DNA of 5,445 nucleotides from Nitrospirota bacterium (GTDB taxonomy: Bacteria > Nitrospirota > 9FT-COMBO-42-15 > HDB-SIOI813), in contig JACROQ010000108.1 in NCBI GenBank assembly GCA_016214375.1, forward strand, positions 1 to 5,445, read 5' to 3'. This document shows positions 1-4,670 of this stretch, one piece after another. The first letter of the stretch is position 1. The number at the start of each line of letters is the position of its first letter. The notes beneath the pieces were generated by a model. It was not told the origin of the DNA, did no database searches, and saw only the letters and a list, made by a program, of their open reading frames with translations. A program made the position numbers and the translations under genes.

Positions 1-429
1 TCCCAGGGAAGGTTCGTCTAAGAGAAGGAGCCTCGGTTTGCACATCAGGGCCCTTCCGATGGCTAACATCTGCTGTTCTCCTCCGCTCAGGGTTCCGCCG
101 AACTGTCTGCTCCGTTCCGCCAGGATCGGGAAATACGCATAGACCATCTCCAGCCTGTTCTTAATCTCCTCTTTCTCTTTGCACAGAAAGGCCCCCATCT
201 CTAAATTCTCAAGGACCGTCAGGCGGGGGAATATCCGGCGTCCCTCCGGCACCTGAGAGATCCCCAGCCTGACAATCTCATGAGGCGTGAGGTTTGACAG
301 GCCCCTCTCCTCAAAAAAGATCTCCCCTTCATTGACCTTCAGGGAGATCCCCCGTAAGACCTCGATCTGCTCATAAGAGGCGTGGATATTTTCTAATCGC
401 AGCATTCCCTTGACCTTCAAACCTGTCAT
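1..429 (-). pseudogene. livF: livF duplicate lacking Walker A (partial, runs off left edge)
   Basis: This is the N-terminal part of a second copy of LivF, an ATP-binding subunit of the high-affinity branched-chain amino acid ABC transporter on the inner face of the membrane. By my hand count it is about 94% identical to the copy at 4671-5399. The likely start is ATG 405 (MLRLEN, preceded by GAAGG at 8 nt); ATG 429 is also in frame. The frame is open to the window edge. It retains the signature LSGGEQQ and Walker B LLLLDEPSLG. The coding sequence jumps from EGEI to FFEE at about position 320: 87 bp (29 residues, V30-I58 of the intact copy) are missing, including the phosphate-binding loop GANGAGKTT. 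Such a subunit should not bind or hydrolyse ATP normally. I call it a pseudogene because of the lost P-loop and the truncated livG in front of it. A stable nucleotide-dead paralogue cannot be excluded. Confidence 0.85.
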
Positions 430-475
430 GCTGAATTTATTTCAGCTAAGTTTGATGAACTCGTAAAAAATCGCC
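1..475. repeat. Long direct repeat, left copy
   Basis: Bases 1 to about 320 align with 4884-5203 and bases 321-475 align with 5291-5445; the 87-bp step between is the deletion in the left livF. I count about 27 mismatches over 475 aligned bases, unevenly spread: many in 1-150, none from 357 to 475. The repeat extends beyond both window edges and includes livF plus the start of the MITE upstream of it. It is in direct orientation, about 5 kb apart. Confidence 0.9.
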
Positions 476-608
476 AGAAGCACCATTTGTCATTCCTTCA
501 CTTCGTTCAGGACGGCGTCTGAGCGAAGCGAAGAATCTAATAAAACGATGGGTTATCAGACCCTTCGCTTCGCTCAGGGTGACATCTGAGAATTTTTTAT
601 GAGTTCAT
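455..608. mobile_element. MITE-like palindromic element, copy A
   Basis: A non-coding element of about 154 bp bounded by inverted repeats ATGAACTCGTAAAAA (455-469) and its near-perfect complement ending at 608 (one C/T change). Inside is a perfect 15-bp stem, CTGAGCGAAGCGAAG (519-533) against 563-577, so the whole element could fold into a long hairpin. Flanking bases taagtttg (447-454) and caagtttc (609-616) share AAGTTT, consistent with a slightly decayed target duplication. It carries no transposase and would need one supplied in trans. It sits exactly between the livG tail and livF and supplies the livG stop codon. A second, inverted copy lies at 4370-4523 and a third begins at 5425. Transposition rather than REP-type amplification is inferred from the flanking duplications. 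Confidence 0.85.
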
Positions 609-817
609 CAAGTTTCTTCCTTTCCCAAATAGGCCTCGATGACGGCCGGGTCTTTCTGTATCTCTGCCGGAAGGCCCTCGGCGATCTTGACCCCGTAGTC
701 CAGGACCACAACGCGGTCTGAGATCCCCATCACGACCTTCATGTCATGTTCGATCAGGAGCACTGTTATCCCCTGATCGCGTATCTGCCTGATGATTGCC
801 ATGAGCTGTTGGGTCTC
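608..817 (-). pseudogene. livG: livG C-terminal fragment (5' truncated)
   Basis: The last 69 codons of LivG, the partner ATPase of LivF in the branched-chain amino acid ABC transporter. Visible features are ETQQLM followed by the helix before the H-loop, VLLIEHDM with the switch histidine, the DRVVVLDYG strand, and the family C-terminus PAEIQKDPAVIEAYLG. Everything upstream is gone: Walker A, signature motif and Walker B. Before codon ETQ (815-817) the sequence changes abruptly to an IS3-family orfA in a different reading frame. An ATG at 802 could in principle start a 64-aa peptide, but no family member looks like that. The stop TGA (608-610) overlaps the edge of the MITE. The livG-livF order matches the usual operon. 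Confidence 0.88.
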
Positions 818-1013
818 TCCCCTCTTTGCCTTTTCGCCTGTCGCTGAACAGGTCCACCAGACCCTTCAGGACAACCGCTTTCCAGTTCCGAATCTGGCCT
901 GGATGAACCTGATACAGGCTTGCCAATTCGGCGGATGTCTTTTGCTCTTTGATCGCCTCCAAGGCAACCTTGGCCTTCAAGGAAGGCGGATACCTCTTTC
1001 GCATTCGTTCCAC
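812..1013 (-). pseudogene. IS3-family transposase OrfA, N-terminal fragment
   Basis: OrfA of IS3-family elements is the small helix-turn-helix protein that recognises the terminal repeats and is joined to the OrfB catalytic part by ribosomal frameshifting. The fragment starts at GTG 1013 (five bases after GGAGGAGG at 1026-1019); ATG 1004 (MRKRYPP) is an alternative. It shows the typical N-terminus: MRKRYPPSLKAKVALEA, the helix-turn-helix region TSAELASLYQVHPGQIRNWK, then FSDRRKGKEG. After that the frame runs into out-of-frame livG DNA, continuing open to 744 as nonsense (DPTAHGNHQA and on). The leucine-zipper region and the whole of OrfB are missing. Confidence 0.85.
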
Positions 1014-1078
1014 TTGGACCTCCTCCTTTTGTCTCCCAAGTGTAACTTATCACACTGTCCAAATTTTGGGGTCCACTA
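812..1078 (-). mobile_element. IS3-family insertion sequence, left-end fragment
   Basis: Read on the minus strand, the sequence begins with an IS3-type terminal repeat, TGGACCCCAAAATTTGGACA (1075 to 1056), then a leader, a strong ribosome site and the start of orfA. The element is cut after roughly 260 bp, where livG sequence begins. There is no orfB (DDE catalytic domain) and no second terminal repeat in the window, so it cannot transpose alone. The exact inner boundary (812-820) is blurred by a short run, gagac, that could belong to either side. The outer boundary (1075-1078) is uncertain because only one end is present. Confidence 0.82.
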
Positions 1079-1146
1079 TATACGACATTCCATGAAAACT
1101 TTGGTCAGTTCATTACAGGAAGGAATGCTTAGCCTTACAATGTCTG

Positions 1147-1318
1147 ATGAGTACAATTCTCATTAAAGGGCAAACATGGATGGAAGACAAGGTATGTTAA
1201 AGAAGTGGATGCTATGGAAGAAGCGGTTAAATTTTATCAGGAAATCTATGATGAGAATGGCAACTTAACAGAAATCCATGAAAAATTCCCTGTGGATAAA
1301 GGCCATAGGAAATTATAA
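1147..1318 (+). pseudogene. Small hypothetical protein gene with 4-bp duplication frameshift
   Basis: From ATG 1147 the frame reads MSTILIKGQTW and then runs into a stop after MEDKVC. A tandem duplication ATGG-ATGG lies at 1176-1183. Removing one copy joins the first frame to a downstream frame reading KTRYVKEVDAMEEAVKFY, continuing QEIYDENGNLTEIHEKF and ending VDKGHRKL at TAA 1316-1318. The repaired product would be a compact charged protein of about 55 aa. Without repair, ATG 1214 could start a 34-aa C-terminal piece. I do not recognise the family. Its stop lies 13 nt before the next gene, whose ribosome site overlaps this stop, so the two look like one operon. No good Shine-Dalgarno sequence precedes ATG 1147. 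Confidence 0.5.
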
Positions 1319-1323
1319 GGAGG
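1317..1323 (+). promoter_or_regulatory. Ribosome binding site AAGGAGG deciding start 1332
   Basis: A near-consensus AAGGAGG sits 8 nt before ATG 1332 and overlaps the preceding TAA stop. It argues against the longer in-frame start at 1278, which would add an untypical 18-residue extension. Confidence 0.7.
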
Positions 1324-1331
1324 AAAAGACA

Positions 1332-1595
1332 ATGATCCTGACAAGAGAATTGCTCGCAGAGATGCTTATGAGATACATTAACAGGGAGATAGATTTAACA
1401 AGCCTTGTGATCTGGGCAGAGGATATGTTAAGGGAAACGGATTTTGAGGAGAGGAGTTTTGAACTTATACGGGAGATTCTTGCTAACATAGGGCTTGCTG
1501 ATGTCCGTGAGTTTGGTCTTACCTGGGATGATTGCTATGACTACCTTCATAAACTCGGCTATGATGTAAAGATTGAGTTACGAAAGGTGGTATAG
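1332..1595 (+). CDS. Small acidic hypothetical protein (87 aa)
   Basis: Start ATG 1332 is chosen for the strong ribosome site at 1317-1323. The 87-aa product begins MILTRELLAEMLMRYINREI and is predicted to be mostly helical and acidic in its first two-thirds. A second part, around LADVREFGLTWDDCYDYLHK, ends in a basic strand-like tail (YDVKIELRKVV). There is no signal peptide, membrane segment or cysteine-based metal motif (a single Cys). The pattern of a short helical protein directly behind another small ORF, and next to a toxin-antitoxin pair, resembles small accessory cassettes. I recognise no named domain, so a toxin, antitoxin or immunity role is only a guess. The reading frame is intact, unlike most of its neighbours. 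Confidence 0.7.
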   Translation: MILTRELLAEMLMRYINREIDLTSLVIWAEDMLRETDFEERSFELIREILANIGLADVREFGLTWDDCYDYLHKLGYDVKIELRKVV

Positions 1596-1601
1596 GCTAT
1601 T

Positions 1602-1629
1602 TTGACTGTAACCCGACTGTCACTAAAAT
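1602..1629 (+). promoter_or_regulatory. Candidate promoter and operator upstream of the toxin gene
   Basis: TTGACT (1602-1607) and TAAAAT (1624-1629) are separated by 16 bp and resemble sigma-70 -35 and -10 boxes. TGTCAC occurs twice (1618-1623 and 1629-1634), spaced 11 bp start to start and flanking or overlapping the -10 box. That is a plausible operator for an autoregulating antitoxin. The interval 1596-1715 otherwise holds no gene. Confidence 0.45.
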
Positions 1630-1715
1630 GTCACCGAATTTATCCTAAACCGCCTTAAAGGATAGAAAATATCATATAGAATAGATGACATTAACTTGTT
1701 GAAAAGATAAAGCAT

Positions 1716-2036
1716 TTGCCAAAATTGCAGATAGAAGGCCCACTTACAAAATTGAAACTGAACTTTGAATGGGACGAAGAGAAAGCCAAAGCGAATCTCA
1801 AAAAGCACAGAGTCAGTTTTGATGAAGCCACAACGGTTTTCCTTGATCCTTTTTCAATTACAATACCTGATTCAGACCATTCAGTGGAGGAGCAACGGTA
1901 TATTGACATTGGTAGTTCTGATAAGGGCCATGTACTGGTAGTGGTTTATACCGAACGAGGCTCGAACATACGTATTATCAGTAGTCGTAAGGCAACCTCA
2001 TCGGAGCGGAAACTTTATGAGAAAGGAAGCAACTAA
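1716..2036 (+). CDS. brnT: BrnT-type toxin of a type II toxin-antitoxin pair
   Basis: BrnT toxins are small RNase-fold ribonucleases that inhibit translation until bound by their antitoxin. The core starts FEWDEEKAKANLKKHRVSF, followed by DEATTVFLDP, then an acidic loop with D-H-S-x-E-E-Q-R-Y, the strand pair GHVLVVVYTERG, and the diagnostic ending NIRIISSRKATSSERKLYE. These match the BrnT family (Pfam PF04365) along its length. No ATG is usable. TTG 1716 gives 106 aa; TTG 1752 gives MKLNFEWDEEK and 94 aa, closer to the usual family start, and I favour it. AGAAGG at about 1733-1739 is a weak ribosome site for it. The stop at 2034-2036 is 25 nt before the antitoxin start, so the toxin-first order matches known brnTA operons. 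Confidence 0.85.
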   Translation: MPKLQIEGPLTKLKLNFEWDEEKAKANLKKHRVSFDEATTVFLDPFSITIPDSDHSVEEQRYIDIGSSDKGHVLVVVYTERGSNIRIISSRKATSSERKLYEKGSN

Positions 2037-2048
2037 GATGGTACTAAT

Positions 2049-2055
2049 GGAGGAG
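2049..2055 (+). promoter_or_regulatory. Ribosome binding site GGAGGAG deciding antitoxin start
   Basis: GGAGGAG lies 6 nt before ATG 2062. It supports that start over ATG 2017 (inside the toxin gene) and ATG 2038, neither of which has a comparable site. Confidence 0.7.
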
Positions 2056-2061
2056 AACGAT

Positions 2062-2316
2062 ATGCGTATCGAATACGATTTTACAGGTGGAGTGCGTGGC
2101 AAGCATTACAGGGCCATGCAAGTTGGGTATACGATCACTATTCATAAGGCGGATGGCACCACTATCACTAAGGACGTGATGCCAAAAGAGGGCGCAGTTG
2201 TTATAGAACCGGATATTCAAGCGTATTTTCCAGATTCGGAATCTGTAAATAGGGCTTTGCGTTGTTTAATCCCGCTGCTGCCCAAAAAGCGCAGAGCAAA
2301 GGCGAAGAAAACCTAA
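2062..2316 (+). CDS. Antitoxin partner of BrnT (BrnA-like, ribbon-helix-helix type)
   Basis: An 84-aa protein, starting MRIEYDFTGGVRGKHYRA at ATG 2062. Members beginning (R/D)EYDF..(G/A)VRGK are commonly found next to BrnT-like toxins. The middle is a strand-rich segment (GYTITIHKADGTTI). The C-terminal half, VVIEPDIQAYFPDSESVNRA then LRCLI, has the strand-helix-helix pattern of a ribbon-helix-helix DNA-binding/dimerisation unit, comparable to the LDPDVxxWF.....RINAVLR part of BrnA. It ends in a basic tail, KKRRAKAKKT. It presumably neutralises the toxin and represses the operon, as in known pairs. The stop TAA (2314-2316) abuts or overlaps by one base the 3' end of an antisense group II intron, which separates the gene from its natural terminator at 4299-4331. 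Confidence 0.75.
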   Translation: MRIEYDFTGGVRGKHYRAMQVGYTITIHKADGTTITKDVMPKEGAVVIEPDIQAYFPDSESVNRALRCLIPLLPKKRRAKAKKT

Positions 2317-2352
2317 TCGGGTAAGGAACGGTAATTAGCCGTCCCTCCCCAC

Positions 2353-2384
2353 ACCACCCATCATGCGGGTCCGCAATGGGCGGT
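2353..2384 (-). ncRNA. Group II intron domain V (catalytic hairpin)
   Basis: Read on the minus strand from 2384, ACCGCCCA pairs with TGGGTGGT ending at 2353. An upper stem TGCG/CGCA is capped by GACC, with a short bulge on the 3' side. The ACCGCC start contains the CGC catalytic triad typical of class C, in place of AGC. The hairpin is about 32 nt, close to the usual 34. Domain VI (about 2349 to 2317) follows with the stem GGACGG/CCGTTCC. Confidence 0.8.
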
Positions 2385-2393
2385 TCGCGGAAA

Positions 2394-3692
2394 TCATCGG
2401 GCCTTGGCCGGATAGTGAATCCCAATCCACAGCGTGCGAATAGAAACAAGCCCCTGCTTTTCAAGATACGCATTGGACAACCCCATATTCGTTGACAATG
2501 TCTTTGCAAGATGCCAGTAACTCTTTCTGCTCAGTCCCGTCAGTATCGCCTGATACTTTGGAGAGCCAAGCTGAATAAGATTACCGATACGCCTTCTGCA
2601 CCTGCGCCACTGTTTCCAATAGCACATGCGGATACGCCTGCGCAGCCAATGATCCAGTTCAACTACGTCGTTGTACTTCATCCCGACTCCGAAATAATTC
2701 ATCCATCCATGGATGTAGAGGCGAAGGGATGTATACCGGTAGTCCATGGAGACACCCCAACTGCGCCCGGTAAGGCGACGCAGCCGGCTCTTGAATCCAT
2801 TGACGGCTTTCTCAGTGGCAGTAAGCTTCATCCTTTTAAAGGTGGAGCCCGGAAAGGCACTGTCCTGAGCACGGACAACTTTACTTTTGTCCCTGTTCAC
2901 CTTTACCTTAAGAACTTTCTCAAGGAAACGGCTGATACTTGCCATCACACGCTGACCGGCACGTTTCGACTTTACCAGTATCGTGAGATCATCCGCATAG
3001 CGTGCGAACCGATGACCGCGTTTTTCCAACTCCTTATCGAGGTCATCCAGAAGTATATTGCTCAACATCGGCGAAAGAGGGCCGCCTTGAGGCACTCCCA
3101 TTGCAGTTTGATTCAGCCTCCCGTTTACGACAACACCGGAGCGAAGGTATTTACCGATAAGACGAAGGATGCCTTTGTCACTGACACGCCGGGAGACCCG
3201 GCTCATCAGAACGTCGTGGTCAACCCTATCAAAGAACTTCTCAAGGTCGATGTCCACGGCATAACGGTATCCTTCACGAATATCTTTAAGTACCGTGTTT
3301 ACCGCCTGATGGGCCGAACGGTGTGGCCTGAAACCAAAACTGCTTTCTGAGAAATGCGGATCAAAGACAGGGGTGAGAACCTGAGTGATCGCTTGCTGAA
3401 TCACACGATCCATAACAACGGGAATTCCGAGATTACGAGTTCCGCCGTTGTCCTTGGGAATCTCGACACGCTTTACCGGAGCGGGTTTGTAAGTCCCCTC
3501 CAGCAAAGATGCCTTGATTCCTTTCCAGTTCTCATGGGCGTACTCGGTAAACTCCTCAATCGTAATACCATCGATACCGGGAGCCCCTTTGTTTGCCTTA
3601 ACTTGTTTCCACGCACTGAGCATGTTATCTCTTTTGACAACCTACTCCACTGAGACAGGATTGAGGGGTCGGTCTTCCATGACGCGCCTCAT
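2394..3692 (-). pseudogene. ltrA: Group II intron reverse transcriptase/maturase with amber codon 17
   Basis: An intron-encoded protein that promotes splicing of its host intron and copies it into new sites by reverse transcription. From ATG 3692, with GGAGGAG 7 nt upstream, the frame reads MRRVMEDRPLNPVSVE, then TAG (3644-3642), then VVKRDN, then MLSAWKQVKANKGAPGIDG and on to TGA at 2394. The full frame would be 432 aa, normal for class C. Translation from ATG 3623 would give 409 aa. Counting from that Met, palm motif DIDLEKFFDRVDHD is at 124-137, GVPQGGPLSPMLSNI at 176-190, catalytic YADD at 209-212, and the maturase (GIIM) region includes WLRRRIRMCYWKQWRR at 326-341. No HNH endonuclease domain is present, as expected for class C. 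The usual FLGF at the thumb start reads FPGS, a second sign of decay. Confidence 0.85.
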
Positions 3693-3699
3693 AATTCGG

Positions 3700-3706
3700 C
3701 TCCTCC
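3700..3706 (-). promoter_or_regulatory. Ribosome binding site pointing to the upstream maturase start
   Basis: On the minus strand GGAGGAG lies 7 nt before ATG 3692, showing that the ancestral start is upstream of the amber codon. ATG 3623, the first Met after the amber codon, has no comparable site. Confidence 0.65.
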
Positions 3707-4288
3707 GGTCGGATTCATCGCCGCATGAGAGCTCATGGAATCGCCTCACTCTTTTCTACGTTCGAGCCTTCCTTCCGTTTTGCCGGAAGTACTATGCCTT
3801 CTGCTGACTTCTGCGCACTTACCCACCATGTTTCCATGAAGGGCGCTATAAGATTGCTCATGAGTTGCTGTCTGTTTCGTGTTTCCCGCTTGCGGGACTC
3901 ATATCCGTCAACAGCAACGGGATATGCCGGGTCTTTGGTCAACCGGATAGACCTCTTCCGGATTCCTCTCAGGAACCTCCTATCGCTTGACGCGCAGATC
4001 TCCCCGGATAAGGACGTGAACTTTCCGTGCACAAACGCCGCATTTACCCTGTCCCCTGAACCTGCGGGCTTCGTTGTGTTGTGCCAACTCGCCCAGGGAC
4101 TAAGCCTTGTATGCGGTTTCTGTTCGTCGTCTCGCACGTTTGCTCTCCGGCTTCCTTCGGACGGTCGGTCACCCTCCCGCCCTTGCCTTCAGCTAGTACT
4201 TTTGTTAGTATCCATAACTAGGAACACCTTCCGGTTCTCGTACAGGGGACTTTCACCCCATAAGTTCACGCCCGTGCCGGGCGTACAC

Positions 4289-4331
4289 AAAAAAATCCAG
4301 CGGACGGCAAAAAGCGCCGCCGCTTAGTTTT
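4289..4331. terminator. Two-way rho-independent terminator between liv and toxin-antitoxin operons
   Basis: AGCGG/CCGCT (4299-4303 with 4320-4324) and CGGC/GCCG (4305-4308 with 4316-4319) form a 9-bp GC stem with one bulged A and a 7-base loop. On the minus strand it is followed by GGATTTTTTT (4298-4289), a strong terminator for transcripts arriving from livF. On the plus strand it is followed by TAGTTTTG, a weaker tail. With the intron removed it would lie directly behind the antitoxin stop codon, so it probably served both convergent operons. Confidence 0.8.
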
Positions 4332-4369
4332 GTCGTTATGTTTTTAGATATACAATTAATCCAAGGTTT

Positions 4370-4523
4370 ATGAACTCGTAAAAAGTCCTTCACTGTCACC
4401 CTGAGCGAAGCGAAGGGTCTGATAACTCATTGTTTTATCAGATTCTTCGCTCCGCTCAGACGCCGTCCTGAACGAAGTGAAGGAATGACAAATAGTGCTT
4501 CTGGCGACTTTTTACGAGTTCAT
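4370..4523. mobile_element. MITE-like palindromic element, copy B (inverted)
   Basis: The same element as at 455-608, in the opposite orientation. Ends ATGAACTCGTAAAAA (4370-4384) and the exact complement (4509-4523) form perfect 15-bp inverted repeats. They are flanked by a perfect 8-bp duplication CAAGGTTT (4362-4369 and 4524-4531), good evidence of transposition. The internal stem is 4401-4415 with 4445-4459, extended by TCTGATAA/TTATCAGA. It lies just upstream of the HNH-like stub, perhaps in that gene's former promoter region. The 4332-4361 stretch before it is AT-rich with nothing else I can identify. Confidence 0.9.
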
Positions 4524-4533
4524 CAAGGTTTAT

Positions 4534-4665
4534 ATGATGATGAACTGCATGTATTGTTTAGAAGATAAACCTGAAACATCATATATAAAGACAGAGCATG
4601 TCATCCCTCAGTCTTTTGGAGTATTAGAATCACAAGTGACTTCACTGAACCATTACCAATCTTAG
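4534..4665 (+). pseudogene. HNH-endonuclease-like N-terminal fragment
   Basis: A 43-codon frame starting at a run of three ATG codons (4534, 4537, 4540): NCMYCLEDKPETSYI, KTEHVIPQSFG, then VLESQVTSLNHYQS and stop at 4663-4665. The C-x2-C pair followed by E-H-V-I-P and a glycine is the entry to HNH nuclease domains of the CxxC...EHxIP type, seen in many mobile and defence-associated proteins. The remaining histidine and asparagine, and the second CxxC, are missing. The frame ends only 5 bp before the convergent livF stop, so the gene seems cut by the event that placed livF here. Which residues are native beyond FGVLES is unclear. The fragment is too short for activity. Confidence 0.5.
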
Positions 4666-4670
4666 TTCTT

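Larger units (their letters stand above)
2316..4288 (-). mobile_element. Group II intron, bacterial class C, complete
   Basis: A self-splicing retroelement of about 1,973 nt. The 5' end at 4288 reads GTGTACGCCCGG, followed by GGGGTGAAAGTCCCC and other structured domain I sequence through about 3693. The maturase frame lies in domain IV. Domain V begins 10 nt after the maturase stop, and domain VI follows, ending CCTTACCCGAT at 2316 (or 2317). The 5' exon ends with a hairpin and seven T's (minus strand 4326 to 4289), the known target type of class C introns. The intron is antisense to the toxin-antitoxin operon and sits between the antitoxin stop and its terminator. The 595 bases 3693-4288 hold no credible gene, only intron RNA structure. 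The RNA may still splice even if the maturase is damaged. Confidence 0.88.

Noticed and set aside
455..608. CRISPR array
   Set aside because: The repeats are internal palindromes of a single hairpin element, not regularly spaced direct repeats with spacers.
792..1166. Plus-strand open frame of 124 codons
   Set aside because: It spans the livG/IS junction antisense to both and crosses the IS end into unrelated DNA.
1623..1909. Minus-strand frames of 61 and 72 codons
   Set aside because: Antisense to the brnT toxin and its promoter region; no coding features.
2511..3350. Plus-strand open frame of 279 codons
   Set aside because: It lies entirely antisense to the well-supported reverse transcriptase, and its translation shows no recognisable motif.
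2394..3692. Retron, diversity-generating or defence-associated reverse transcriptase
   Set aside because: The GIIM maturase region, domain V hairpin and terminator target all identify a class C group II intron; there is no msr/msd or template/variable repeat.
3733..4137. Minus-strand open frame of 134 codons (MRDDEQKPHTRL...)
   Set aside because: It falls in the 5' RNA domains of the group II intron, where such spurious frames are common; no ribosome site or domain.
3725..4327. Plus-strand open frame of 200 codons
   Set aside because: Antisense to intron domains I-III; the composition reflects structured RNA, not protein.
4330..4357. Possible promoter (TTGTCG with ACAATT) upstream of the HNH stub
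   Set aside because: The boxes match poorly and the MITE separates them from the ATG; too weak to annotate.
455..4523. Composite transposon bounded by inverted MITE copies
   Set aside because: Copy B has its own 8-bp target duplication and copy A its own AAGTTT flanks, so each inserted independently; no duplication links the outer ends.
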